DNA of 64,000 nt from Neobacillus niacini NBRC 15566 (GTDB lineage Bacteria; Bacillota; Bacilli; Bacillales; Cytobacillaceae). Shown here in pieces: positions 1-8,176 of this stretch. The notes beneath the pieces are model-generated. The model searched no databases and had not been told where the DNA came from. It saw only the letters and a list, made by a program, of their open reading frames with translations. Positions within the stretch are counted from its first letter, which is position 1. The number at the start of each line of letters is the position of its first letter. The stretch is taken from NCBI RefSeq assembly GCF_001591505.1, contig NZ_BCVA01000006.1, forward strand, positions 124,001-188,000, in the 5' to 3' direction. Made by a program: the position numbers and the translations under genes.

Positions 1-62
1 ATAGTGTCCGAAAATGGAAAGAGGTTTATATCGTATAAAGGAAGTCAAGTTAGATTCAATGT

Positions 63-99
63 AATCACCTATCTCACAAGAAAGGTGATTATTTTTTTT
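63..99 (+). terminator. Intrinsic terminator of a gene left of the window
   Basis: AATCACCT (63-70) pairs with AGGTGATT (83-90) and is followed by a run of T. It probably ends a transcript that enters from the left edge. Confidence 0.75.
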
Positions 100-229
100 G
101 TTAGTAAGAGTGAACGAATTCTCCTGAAAGTTAAGAATATCTTAAGGATTCTATAAAACTTTTCTTAAGTTTTTGTATGTATAGTAATGACATAGAGGGT
201 TTCTTGAGGACTTTTAAGGAGGTTAAATC

Positions 230-808
230 ATGACCGAAAAACAGGTGTATATTCTTGTAACGAATACAGGTTCCTTATTAACAAAATTAATAAAGCTTTA
301 TACGAAAAAACCATATAATCATGCATCCATTGCTTTTGATAGACAGTTATCCGAGGTCTATAGCTTCGGGAGAAAAACGATACGGAACCCGTTTATTGGA
401 GGATTTGTTAAGGAAGATGTGAAGGCAGGTTTATTTAAACAAGCAGACTGTGCCATTTATTCCATGACAGTAACAGAGGATCAAATTCAAAAAATAAAAC
501 ACTACTTAAAACCATTTGAAGCACAGAAGAAAGATTATCGCTACAATTTTTTAGGATTATTTGGCGTTATGTTCAATAAACCAATAAAGAGAAAAAATGC
601 CTTCTTTTGTTCTCAGTTTGTTGCTTATCTACTTAAGGAATCTAACATCATCGCTTTTGATAAACCACTGTCACTGATAACCCCTGATGATTTGCAACGT
701 GCACCCAAATTTCAAATCGTTTATGAAGGTAAGCTTAAAAATTATCATAATGAAAATAAAGCTGAAAAAGTTAGTCTTCCCCTTGATTTTGCTTTTTTCA
801 CAAAGTAG
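230..808 (+). CDS. Permuted papain-like (YiiX/YebB-type) hydrolase
   Basis: A 192-residue protein without signal peptide or membrane segment, preceded by AAGGAGG. It shows the circularly permuted NlpC/P60 arrangement in which the catalytic His comes before the Cys: His31 in PYNHASIAF and Cys127 in AFFCSQFVAYLL. The FCSQF block is characteristic of the Bacillus proteins of this fold. Family members are thought to be thiol amidases or esterases acting on lipids or peptides, but the substrate is not known and cannot be read from the sequence. The gene stands alone, with a gap on each side. The fold call is fairly sure; the activity is inference. Confidence 0.7.
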   Translation: MTEKQVYILVTNTGSLLTKLIKLYTKKPYNHASIAFDRQLSEVYSFGRKTIRNPFIGGFVKEDVKAGLFKQADCAIYSMTVTEDQIQKIKHYLKPFEAQKKDYRYNFLGLFGVMFNKPIKRKNAFFCSQFVAYLLKESNIIAFDKPLSLITPDDLQRAPKFQIVYEGKLKNYHNENKAEKVSLPLDFAFFTK

Positions 809-903
809 ATACTTTTTCTATGAATTTGCAGGGTTACTATCATGCTTTGTGGAATAGTACATAGATTGCTATCAAAATGATAAAAGGTATGGAGGTAACG
901 AAT

Positions 904-1443
904 ATGTCAATTTATACTTATCAAGCTGAACTTTCAAATGATGAAAATATTAGTTTAGAGAACTATAAGGGAAAAGTATTACTAATTGTAAACACTGCAA
1001 GTAAATGTGGTTTAACCCCGCAATATGAGGGTTTAGAGAAATTATATAGAAGATACAAAGATCAGGGATTCTCCGTGTTAGCTTTCCCTTGTAATCAATT
1101 TGGCGGGCAGGAACCTGGAACGGATGAGGAAATCCAAGCATTTTGCTCGGTTAACTATGAAGTAAGTTTTCCTGTGTTTAAAAAAATTGATGTAAACGGG
1201 GAGCAGGCACATCCACTTTTCAAGTATTTACGTGAGCAGGCACCAGAGGATAGTAACTTGGATACTGACAGTAGATTGTATCAGCATCTCAGTAACAATT
1301 TTCCTGAGATTCTTGAGAGTTCCGATATTAAATGGAATTTTACTAAGTTTTTAATTGATCAAAATGGTAATGTGGTTAGACGCTATTTTCCAAGTACGTT
1401 ACCTGCTGAAGTTGAGAATGATATTGAGAAGTTACTAAAATAA
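904..1443 (+). CDS. gpx: Glutathione peroxidase family thiol peroxidase
   Basis: A cytoplasmic peroxidase of 179 residues that reduces hydroperoxides; in bacilli such proteins use thioredoxin or bacillithiol-type thiols rather than glutathione. The peroxidatic residue is Cys35 in NTASKCGLTPQY (Cys, not selenocysteine). The FPCNQFGGQEPG block (about 61-72) supplies the catalytic Gln and a second Cys, and WNFTKF near residue 140 supplies the Trp of the catalytic triad. Compared with B. subtilis BsaA there is an insertion of roughly 20 residues before WNFTKF. The ATG at 904 is chosen because GGAGG lies 8 bases upstream; an in-frame ATG at 877 has no ribosome binding site. Confidence 0.9.
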   Translation: MSIYTYQAELSNDENISLENYKGKVLLIVNTASKCGLTPQYEGLEKLYRRYKDQGFSVLAFPCNQFGGQEPGTDEEIQAFCSVNYEVSFPVFKKIDVNGEQAHPLFKYLREQAPEDSNLDTDSRLYQHLSNNFPEILESSDIKWNFTKFLIDQNGNVVRRYFPSTLPAEVENDIEKLLK

Positions 1444-1452
1444 TTTTTAAAC

Positions 1453-1478
1453 AAAAGGGCCTTAATTGGTCCTTTTTT
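1453..1478 (+). terminator. Terminator of gpx
   Basis: AAAAGG(G)CC pairs with GG(T)CCTTTT over a TTAATT loop, followed by T6, directly after the peroxidase stop codon. Confidence 0.75.
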
Positions 1479-1567
1479 GTATCCATGTGACACAATATTG
1501 AAATAGATGGTTATATAGAGGAATGGTAAAATATAATTATCTAGAACATAAATGAGGTCGGTAGCAT

Positions 1568-1867
1568 ATGAACAAAACAGAAGTAATTGCACGTAGAATA
1601 CTAGGCTGGAAATTGAATCGCTGGGACAGATGGTATGACCAAGAAAAAGAAAACTTTATCTATGATTTTAAGCCGGAGGAAAACCTTGAACACGCACTCT
1701 TCATTGTTGAGAGATTAAAGGGTTTTGGATATACATATTCTGTAATAGGAAAATATGAAGTATGTTTTAATGATGTTTGCGACAATGGTAAAACATTAGC
1801 ACAAGCCATCACGAATGCTGCATTCTCTCTCGCCGACAATAGTACGATAGATGAGGGATGGTTATAG
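1568..1867 (+). CDS. BC1872-type (phage ABA-sandwich) small protein
   Basis: A 99-residue soluble protein starting at an ATG behind GAGGTCGG. The opening (MNKTEVIARRILGWKLNRWD), the central acidic FKPEENLEHALFIVERL helix and the KTLAQAITNAAF block match my memory of the BC1872 family, small Bacillus and phage proteins with an alpha-beta-alpha sandwich and no known function. No phage genes lie nearby, so it may be a chromosomal relic of phage cargo or simply a resident gene. It ends just before a terminator shared with the convergent neighbour. Confidence 0.6.
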   Translation: MNKTEVIARRILGWKLNRWDRWYDQEKENFIYDFKPEENLEHALFIVERLKGFGYTYSVIGKYEVCFNDVCDNGKTLAQAITNAAFSLADNSTIDEGWL

Positions 1868-1882
1868 AAAAACAGCCGAATA

Positions 1883-1912
1883 AAGAACACCTCACACTGG
1901 AGGTGTTCTTTT
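1883..1912. terminator. Bidirectional terminator between convergent genes
   Basis: AAGAACACCT (1883-1892) pairs perfectly with AGGTGTTCTT (1901-1910). It lies between the ends of the genes at 1568-1867 and 1920-2237. Confidence 0.8.
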
Positions 1913-1919
1913 GTAACTA

Positions 1920-2237
1920 TTAGCCATTTACGGCTTCGTGCTTATATCCGTTTTGGTAGGCATAAACTTCATACCATTCGTATTTCGGAGATTTAAACCA
2001 TTCATACTTTGGCAAATAAACTAAGTATCTAGTGTTACCATCGGCACAAAGAATCGATTTGAAGATGGTTACATTGCCAAATCCAAAGGTTTTATCTAAA
2101 TATCCTTCCATTCCATCTCTGATGATATTCTTTTTGTCTTCTTTTTCTTGCTTATGTAACTCCAGCACCCCATCAATAAAAATACTCAACGCCACCAAAG
2201 TAATAAGGATTAAGACGAACAGAAATAACTTTAACAA
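1920..2237 (-). CDS. Small membrane-anchored protein of unknown function
   Basis: A 105-residue protein with one N-terminal hydrophobic segment (about residues 2-21), then a charged stretch (HKQEKEDKK) and a soluble tail rich in Tyr and Trp (YLPKYEWFKSPKYEWYEVYAY). The tail carries a short internal duplication, PKYEW repeated about seven residues apart. The start is a TTG with GGAGGG seven bases upstream. With no signal-peptidase site after the hydrophobic segment, the tail is probably held at the outer membrane face. I do not recognise the family. Confidence 0.6.
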   Translation of the reverse strand: MLKLFLFVLILITLVALSIFIDGVLELHKQEKEDKKNIIRDGMEGYLDKTFGFGNVTIFKSILCADGNTRYLVYLPKYEWFKSPKYEWYEVYAYQNGYKHEAVNG

Positions 2238-2446
2238 TACAATACCCTCCTTTAATTTATTAACGATTCAGTATAATTTTACATTCGTTAGAAAGTGAAA
2301 GGTGTGATAAAAATAACAGGGGAAATAATAATTCATGCTTTTTTACGTTTCGGAGAAACTTTTGACCTGTCCATTAATAATTCACTTTCGTATATAAATG
2401 GTGAAGGAAAGGGAACAAATAGAAGTTCAGAAGTTCTTTTTCAAAA

Positions 2447-2722
2447 GGCTCTGTTATTTTTCATTGTTGATTTTCGTGAAGGGGTGAGAATTCATAGGCG
2501 GAGAATTTCCGACTATTATCTGTAGAGGAACCTTAGGAAGCAGATATAAGGGGAGATAATCCGGTTAACTGCTTTAAATAAGACAAATTCCAAGGATTTG
2601 GATACATTAAGCGGAAAACCTCCGCCTATAATAGCCGAAATATGGGTATTTCCCTAGTTAAACGGATATTCTCCGCTTATTTTCCAAACACAGTGAAATC
2701 AACATTCAGTTTTAACAGAGCC
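2447..2722. mobile_element. MITE with terminal inverted repeats and 8-bp target duplication
   Basis: A 276-bp non-coding element. Its ends begin GGCTCTGTTA on both strands and remain similar for about 28 bases (ATTGTTGATTTT on the left, AATGTTGATTTC on the right strand). It is flanked by perfect 8-bp direct repeats TTTCAAAA at 2439-2446 and 2723-2730. No transposase is encoded, so it needs one in trans; GGCTCTG-type ends with 8-bp duplications fit the IS6 or IS1595 families, a choice I cannot settle. The interior (about 2495-2680) holds the CGGA..TCCG hairpin modules also found at 13077-13262 and 57441-57629, probably in the opposite orientation here. The element sits immediately upstream of the amidase ribosome binding site. 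Confidence 0.8.
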
Positions 2723-2747
2723 TTTCAAAAAAAAGGAGGGGTTACTT

Positions 2748-3434
2748 ATGTTGAAAATTTCTCATGCAGCAGGACATGCACGTATCACACCAGGAAAACA
2801 GTCACCCGACGGCTATAAAGAATGGCAGGTTACAAGTGAGATTGTAAAGCTTGTCATGATGGAACTCGAAAGTTATGAAGGTGTAAGTCAAAAACGGATT
2901 GATGATCCTACTGGGGAAACTGATATTCCGTTAAACAAACGCTGTGAATTAATAAACACCTGGGGAGCCAATGTCCATATCGACTACCATCTAAATGCGT
3001 ACGGAGATGGTTGGACCAATGCGGGAGGAACAGAAACGTATATTTATACGACGTGGCCAAAAGAGGCAGCTGCACTTGCGGGGAAAATACAAACCAACCT
3101 TATAAGAGAATTAGGATTTTATGATCGTGGAGTAAAAACAACTAATTTCCAAATAGTAAGAGAAACGAAAATGACGGCATTAATAGTAGAATTTGCCTTT
3201 ATGACTAACCTAAACGAAGCGATGAAAATGAGGACCTCAGAGTACCAGAAGAAAGCAGCAAGAGCAGTTGTTGATGGACTTGTTGCTCATTACGGACTAA
3301 AAAAAAGACCTGCTGTTATTTCAATTAATGATGGACTTTACCGTGTTCAGGTAGGAGCTTTTTCAGATATCAATCGTGCAAAGGCATTGGTAGAAGAGTT
3401 AAAAGCAAAAGGATACCCAGCTATACTCATTTAA
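2748..3434 (+). CDS. N-acetylmuramoyl-L-alanine amidase with C-terminal SPOR repeat
   Basis: A 228-residue zinc amidase (Amidase_3) that cuts the bond between muramic acid and the stem peptide of peptidoglycan. Visible family motifs are SHAAGH with zinc-ligand His10, the DYHLNAYG block containing the second ligand His, and LIVEFAFMTN with the catalytic Glu. The last 35 residues (LYRVQVGAFSDINRAKALVEEL) are a single, short SPOR domain, which binds denuded glycan. No signal peptide is visible, as in B. subtilis CwlC, a mother-cell lysis enzyme, and in phage endolysins; either role is possible. AGGAGG lies directly upstream. A MITE ends 17 bases before this ribosome binding site, so its promoter has probably been replaced or displaced. 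Confidence 0.85.
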   Translation: MLKISHAAGHARITPGKQSPDGYKEWQVTSEIVKLVMMELESYEGVSQKRIDDPTGETDIPLNKRCELINTWGANVHIDYHLNAYGDGWTNAGGTETYIYTTWPKEAAALAGKIQTNLIRELGFYDRGVKTTNFQIVRETKMTALIVEFAFMTNLNEAMKMRTSEYQKKAARAVVDGLVAHYGLKKRPAVISINDGLYRVQVGAFSDINRAKALVEELKAKGYPAILI

Positions 3435-3530
3435 GTAGAGTCATTACGTTTTAAAGAAGGGTTATACTAACCACCCGTCGAATTTTAATCTATGTATTTT
3501 AAGGGTAAAATCCTATCGGGGGGAACAAAA

Positions 3531-4151
3531 ATGGAGAAATCAATTCAAGAAAAGATAGCAGATTCATATAACCAAAATGCGAAAGAAAGAGATTTATATA
3601 TTTTACAAGACTGGAAGGTCAATGAACGTGAGATCTTCTTAGGAAAACTAAAAACAAATAAATGCCTTAATCTGTTGGAGATTGGTGCGGGAGCAGGGAA
3701 GGACAGTCTATATTTTAAAGAACAAGGTTTAATTACGACTAGTACCGATATTTCTCCAGAGATGGTTAAATTGTGTAAGGAGAAAGGGTTAAACGCGAAG
3801 GTGATGGACTTTGCTCATCTTGCTTTCCCTGATGATCACTTTGATTCTATTTGGGCACTAAATTGTCTTCTCCATGTTTCAAAGAAGGACATTAAAAATG
3901 TGCTTCTAGAGATTAGAAGAGTTCTAAAACCATCTGGAATATTCTATATGGGAGTATATGGAGGGGAAAATCATGATGGGATTTGGGAAGAAGATTCTTA
4001 TACTCCAAAGAGGTTTTTTTCTTTTTTTGAAGATAATTCGATAAAAGAATTATTATCAGAGTTTTTTACAATCGATTATTTTCACGTAGTTCCGAAAGAA
4101 ATAGTGGGTGGACCTTTTCACTTTCAGTCTATCATTCTTATAAAGGTCTAA
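3531..4151 (+). CDS. Class I SAM-dependent methyltransferase
   Basis: A 206-residue cytoplasmic methyltransferase with a Rossmann fold. Motif I is LLEIGAGAGKDS (about residues 40-51), the acidic strand-2 end is in TSTDISPEMV, and the post-II region DFAHLAFPDDHFDSIWALNCLLHV is typical of the Methyltransf_11/25 group. The substrate is not evident. The ATG at 3531 is preferred because it follows a GGGGGG run with seven bases of spacing; the open frame extends 13 codons further upstream without a ribosome binding site. No operon partner is apparent. Confidence 0.8.
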   Translation: MEKSIQEKIADSYNQNAKERDLYILQDWKVNEREIFLGKLKTNKCLNLLEIGAGAGKDSLYFKEQGLITTSTDISPEMVKLCKEKGLNAKVMDFAHLAFPDDHFDSIWALNCLLHVSKKDIKNVLLEIRRVLKPSGIFYMGVYGGENHDGIWEEDSYTPKRFFSFFEDNSIKELLSEFFTIDYFHVVPKEIVGGPFHFQSIILIKV

Positions 4152-4250
4152 CTATCTACTACTTTGTTATAACTTTACTGGTACTAGCATAGGATTATTG
4201 TACAAGCTATGATTTTTTTCATAGAAAAGAAATGCATGGGGTGTTTTTGA

Positions 4251-5207
4251 ATGGATTTTATGAGCAGAGTAGCACCTGAATTGAAAGAAATACTTACGGT
4301 TTTCCCGCCGCTTCGTCTTCCTGAGGGGTTAGAGGCTGCAAGACAAGCACCGGCTATTCTAATTGAGAAATCTGAAAGCGTTAACATTAGAGAACGCAAC
4401 ATACCTGGCGGCGATGGGCAAGAAATGAAGGTTAAGATTTATGAACCAGTACCTAGAAGGGAGGCGAAACTTCCAGCATTATTGTTTATTCATGGCGGAG
4501 GTTACGTACTAGGAGACGCAGATGGTTCTGACGGAGACTGCCAGCTTTTCGCAGAACAAGCTCAATGTGTAGTAGTATCCGTTGATTACCGTCTTGCACC
4601 TGAACACCCATATCCGGCACCACTTGAAGATTGTTATGCTGCATTGGTATGGATGACGAATGGTGCTGATGAGTTGAAAATTGATGTGTCCCGTGTTGCT
4701 GTTGCGGGTCAAAGTGCAGGGGGCGGGTTGACGGCTGCATTAAGTTTGTTAGCCCGTGATCGCAAAGGTCCGGCAATCTCGTTTCAAATGCCGTTGTACC
4801 CGATGATTGATGACCGGAATGTAACACCATCCAGTTACGAAATTACGGACGAACGAGCAATCTGGAACCGTGGAAATAACCTAGCAGGTTGGAGAATGTA
4901 TTTGGGCGAACATGCAAACGGAGAAATTTCACCATATGCAGCACCAGCTCGAGCAAAGAATCTTTCAAACCTGCCACCGACATATACATGTGTAGGGCAG
5001 TTAGATCCATTCCGTGATGAAACCATTGAATATGTTGCAAAATTGGCACAAGCAGGCGTTCCTGTCGAATTCCACCTTTATCCTGGTGCCTACCACGGCT
5101 TTGAATTATTAAATCCAACCTCAGAAGTGGGCCAAAAAGCCAAAAAGGAATATGTTCAAGCATTGAAAAAAGCGTTCCAGCTTCAGCCTGAATCAGTAAG
5201 TTTATAA
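4251..5207 (+). CDS. HSL-family alpha/beta hydrolase (esterase)
   Basis: A 318-residue hormone-sensitive-lipase-type carboxylesterase. The oxyanion-hole motif is HGGG at 81-84, the nucleophile is Ser155 in AGQSAGGG, and the acid and base are the Asp of GQLDPFRDE and the His of GAYHGFEL near the C-terminus. DYRLAPEHPYPAPLED is the conserved stretch of the family. No signal peptide is present, so the enzyme is intracellular, probably acting on short-chain esters. The first ATG and another three codons later are both possible starts. The gene is monocistronic with its own terminator. Confidence 0.85.
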   Translation: MDFMSRVAPELKEILTVFPPLRLPEGLEAARQAPAILIEKSESVNIRERNIPGGDGQEMKVKIYEPVPRREAKLPALLFIHGGGYVLGDADGSDGDCQLFAEQAQCVVVSVDYRLAPEHPYPAPLEDCYAALVWMTNGADELKIDVSRVAVAGQSAGGGLTAALSLLARDRKGPAISFQMPLYPMIDDRNVTPSSYEITDERAIWNRGNNLAGWRMYLGEHANGEISPYAAPARAKNLSNLPPTYTCVGQLDPFRDETIEYVAKLAQAGVPVEFHLYPGAYHGFELLNPTSEVGQKAKKEYVQALKKAFQLQPESVSL

Positions 5208-5216
5208 AATAACCCT

Positions 5217-5253
5217 AGTGCATTGGATGAAGTTTTGTCCATTGCACTTTTTT
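5217..5253 (+). terminator. Terminator of the HSL esterase
   Basis: AGTGCATTGGA pairs with TCCATTGCACT with one mismatch, then T6. Confidence 0.7.
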
Positions 5254-5326
5254 ATTTACAGTTTAAAATTAGAAGATTAGAATAATTGAATGGGTTTTCA
5301 ATAGTTGAAGTGAGGAGGAAACTTTT

Positions 5327-5875
5327 TTGTTTGTTCATTCAAAACAATTTACGAACAATGGGTTACGTTATTCCATAAGGTCTGCAAAGGAGAAAGACGC
5401 GAAAAGCCTGTCGGAAGTTCGAGTGCAGATTGATGGTGAAACAGAGAATATGGATAGAGAACAAGGCGAGGCATACATAGATGAAACAGCTTTTAAAAAG
5501 ATCATTAAAGAAGATACAGAACGTACGAACCACCTGTTTTTGGTGGCAGAAGTCGATGATAAGATAGTAGGTTTTTGCAGATGTGAGGGGAGCCAATTAA
5601 AGCGCTCTTCACATAAAGTAGAATTTGGCGTCTGTGTTTTGAAAGACTACTGGGGTTTCGGGATAGCTAAAAGGTTTTTGGAAGAGTCAATCCGGTGGGC
5701 AGACACAAATGGGATTAAGAAAATGAATTTGAATGTTCTAGAGACCAATGGAAAAGCAATAAAGTTATATCAAAAATATGGCTTTCAAGTAGAAGGCACT
5801 TTAATAAACGATAAATTGCTGTCAGATGGAAAATACTATAATACGATTTTAATGGGAAGGTTGAGTCATTTGTAA
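5327..5875 (+). CDS. GNAT family N-acetyltransferase
   Basis: A 182-residue acetyl-CoA-dependent transferase. The acetyl-CoA binding loop falls in VLKDYWGFGIAKRFLEESI (motif A, about residues 103-121), followed by NVLETNGKAIKLYQKYGFQVEG (motif B), which is close to the RimI/PhnO-like stress acetyltransferases of bacilli. The substrate is unknown. Translation starts at TTG with GAGGAGG seven bases upstream. The gene stands alone. Confidence 0.8.
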   Translation: MFVHSKQFTNNGLRYSIRSAKEKDAKSLSEVRVQIDGETENMDREQGEAYIDETAFKKIIKEDTERTNHLFLVAEVDDKIVGFCRCEGSQLKRSSHKVEFGVCVLKDYWGFGIAKRFLEESIRWADTNGIKKMNLNVLETNGKAIKLYQKYGFQVEGTLINDKLLSDGKYYNTILMGRLSHL

Positions 5876-5988
5876 GTTGGTCAAAAGTGGATGGTCAATT
5901 TTTAGGGGGATTGGATGGTTAAAGATTGCTCCAGTTGCGCTATGATATAATTTGAGGAAAGCACTAAAAAAATAGACGAGGTGCAAGC

Positions 5989-6180
5989 ATGGGGATTTTA
6001 TCCGTTTTAGTAATTCTTATTTTAATTATTGCAGTGGTTTCCACCCTGGCTTTGACAGGAAAGCCCGACGAAAATTATCGAAATTCCACAAAAAGGAATA
6101 CGACAAATTTAACCTTAATATATGTAGTGATTATTTTTATCGCGTTAGTTGCTCTTGGAATCTACATTTGGTTAACATAA
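5989..6180 (+). CDS. Small two-helix membrane protein
   Basis: A 63-residue protein made of two hydrophobic segments (about 3-23 and 42-62) joined by a polar, basic loop (KPDENYRNSTKRNTTN). It is preceded by GAGGTG and its own short intergenic region, and followed by a terminator. I recognise no family; length and composition fit the small membrane proteins common in Bacillus stress regulons, but nothing here shows a role. Confidence 0.6.
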   Translation: MGILSVLVILILIIAVVSTLALTGKPDENYRNSTKRNTTNLTLIYVVIIFIALVALGIYIWLT

Positions 6181-6187
6181 AATGAAA

Positions 6188-6217
6188 GGATCAGGCTTGA
6201 ATCCTGATCCTTTATTT
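6188..6217. terminator. Terminator between convergent genes
   Basis: GGATCAGG (6188-6195) pairs with CCTGATCC (6203-6210), followed by TTTATTTT on the plus strand. Confidence 0.8.
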
Positions 6218-7648
6218 TGCAACTCTTTGAAGAGCCTCTGAAAACCTTCTAATTCCCTCATGAATATTTTCTTCATTTTCCCGTGAAAAAGTAAATCGGA
6301 CAAATCCTTTCTCAGATCCCATCGTGGAGCCAGGTACATAAATCACACCTCTCCTAATCGATTCCTCTAATAATTGCGTTTCATTAAAGTCCTCTTTTAT
6401 CCTGCACCATAGATGAATCCCGCCTTCAGGAATATAAAAATCTACCTGTTCTTTTAGAAACGACTGAAGGCTAGTGACAATCTGATCTCTTTTACTTCTT
6501 AACTGTTTAATTAAATGATCGATATGTGACTCAAAATCATTGGAATCTAAAAAATCATTGGCAATCCATTGTGTGTAACTCGCATGTCCGAAATCCACTT
6601 GCTGCTTGGCATCTGATAACCGTTCGATTACCGGCTTTGGTCCAATAATCCAGCCGATCCTTAAGCCTGATGCAACAATTTTTGTTAGTGAGCTTATATA
6701 GAGCACATTTCCATAGTGATCCAATGATTTTAGGGGTTGAAGCTTTTCTCCTGTAAACGCTGTTAAGCTATACGGATCATCTTCGACAATAGGAATTCCA
6801 TATTCTGATGATATCTCCAGGACCTTTTTTCGCCTTTCTTCCGACAATAAACTACCTGTTGGATTTTGAAAGATAGGATTTAAAAATATCATTCTAATTC
6901 TATGTTTTTTATACAATGTCGTGATATCATTTGGGTTTATTCCCTCTTGATCGCCGGTTAAATAATAGGTCTTGATTCCTGCTGATTTAAATACAGGCAG
7001 ATTGTAATGATAGGATGGGTTCTCGATCGCCACTGCGTCTCCAGGCTTTAATAAACACTGAACCACGAGATGCAAAGCTTGTTGTGCACCAGACGTTATC
7101 AATATAGAAGAGGGGTTCGTATCTATACTGCGAAAATGTTTAACATGCTTGGAAAGGGTTTCTCGGAGTATCGCATTGCCCTGTGGGTGGTCATACCCTA
7201 ATGATCCAATAAAGGATCTGTTTGAAGTTATTTCTCTAAGTGTTTTCATCGGAAAAAGATCCTGAGACAATTCCCCGCTAGCCAAGTTAATGAGATTATG
7301 CTCTGCCATTTCTTTATGTATTCGCTGCGTTACAGGCAAATTCGGCAAAAATGACCCCGCCTTAATATACCGGTTCCAGCTAGGGATTCGTTTCTTTGAT
7401 ATTCCCCAAATATCTTTACGAATCGTCGTTCCGCTGCCTCGATTTCGATCAATCAGTCCATTCGATTCCAATTCGTCATAGGCAGCAATAACCGTGCTTC
7501 GGTTTACACCAAGTTCCTTAGCCAAACCTCTTTCAGAAGGTAAAGGTTTATCATGTGGAAAAGTGCCGTCAGCAATTCCTGTCTCAATGTATAATGCAAG
7601 TTGTTTATATATAGGTATTTTTGATTTTCTATCTGGTTTCCAATTCAT
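6212..7648 (-). CDS. MocR/PdxR-type GntR regulator with aminotransferase domain
   Basis: A 478-residue transcription factor of the MocR subfamily. A GntR winged helix (about residues 8-75; PIYKQLALYIETGI and GLAKELGVNRSTVIAAYDEL) is fused to a fold-type-I aminotransferase domain that binds PLP as an effector. The PLP lysine is in SSLTKIVASGLRIG (about Lys323), with the cofactor Asp in IVEDDPYS and the NPxYH and NPTG blocks intact. MocR proteins control vitamin B6 synthesis, GABA or amino-acid genes, usually next to their target; here no divergent target gene is present, so the regulon cannot be read. The ATG at 7648 follows AAAGGA with eight bases of spacing; the ATG at 7657 overlaps that site. 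Confidence 0.85.
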   Translation of the reverse strand: MNWKPDRKSKIPIYKQLALYIETGIADGTFPHDKPLPSERGLAKELGVNRSTVIAAYDELESNGLIDRNRGSGTTIRKDIWGISKKRIPSWNRYIKAGSFLPNLPVTQRIHKEMAEHNLINLASGELSQDLFPMKTLREITSNRSFIGSLGYDHPQGNAILRETLSKHVKHFRSIDTNPSSILITSGAQQALHLVVQCLLKPGDAVAIENPSYHYNLPVFKSAGIKTYYLTGDQEGINPNDITTLYKKHRIRMIFLNPIFQNPTGSLLSEERRKKVLEISSEYGIPIVEDDPYSLTAFTGEKLQPLKSLDHYGNVLYISSLTKIVASGLRIGWIIGPKPVIERLSDAKQQVDFGHASYTQWIANDFLDSNDFESHIDHLIKQLRSKRDQIVTSLQSFLKEQVDFYIPEGGIHLWCRIKEDFNETQLLEESIRRGVIYVPGSTMGSEKGFVRFTFSRENEENIHEGIRRFSEALQRVAK

Positions 7649-7786
7649 TTGAAACATCCTTTAATTTAGATCTCTTACTATCTATTGTATACTTTTGCAT
7701 TTAATATTTCATTTGGTATGCAGCCAGTTACTATAGTAGAAGTAAAGGAAAAAAAGGATTAAGGTAAGAAAATATGCAATAAGGGC

Positions 7787-7816
7787 AAAAAAAGTGCGAT
7801 GCTAATTAGGCATCGC
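7787..7816 (-). terminator. Terminator of the small acidic protein gene
   Basis: Read on the minus strand, GCGATGC pairs with GCATCGC over a seven-base loop and is followed by a run of T (the A-rich stretch at 7787-7793 on the plus strand). Confidence 0.75.
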
Positions 7817-7849
7817 TGTGCTTGCATTGATAGAATAAATCTTTTCACA

Positions 7850-8005
7850 CTAACTTGGATCGTTTTCATCTAAAGTAAGGATAGTTACATTCGTTGATTC
7901 ACCGTTCTCAATTTCCTCCTGGGTGGCATCTTGGTTTAACACATCCTCTGTATTAATACCCTCTGCAAGAGTGGGTTCCCCTTTTGAATCGTTATCTTTT
8001 TTCAT
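7850..8005 (-). CDS. Small acidic protein, unknown function
   Basis: A 51-residue, strongly acidic protein opening MKKDNDSKGEPTLAEG and ending LDENDPS, predicted to be mostly disordered. The ATG at 8005 is preferred because AGAGGTGA lies just upstream; the longer open frame up to 8149 has no ribosome binding site and would add a hydrophobic stretch unlike the rest. It has its own terminator. It resembles the many short acidic proteins of bacilli with no assigned role. Confidence 0.5.
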   Translation of the reverse strand: MKKDNDSKGEPTLAEGINTEDVLNQDATQEEIENGESTNVTILTLDENDPS

Positions 8006-8176
8006 CACAGTCACCTCTACTGATTTATTTTGTGTTAGATGTAACACGAGAATTATTTTTTGCAGAAAGTAAAAATACATACTAAAATTTGGATATTTAG
8101 GAGAACAATTGGAATTTCTGTTATAATTTTTAATAGCATTCATTAGCAAAATCCGATTAAATGACTGGAGGATTAG

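Noticed and set aside
2295..2525. 76-codon open frame on the plus strand
   Set aside because: It runs into the left end of the MITE and its hairpin repeat, has no ribosome binding site and looks like no protein family.
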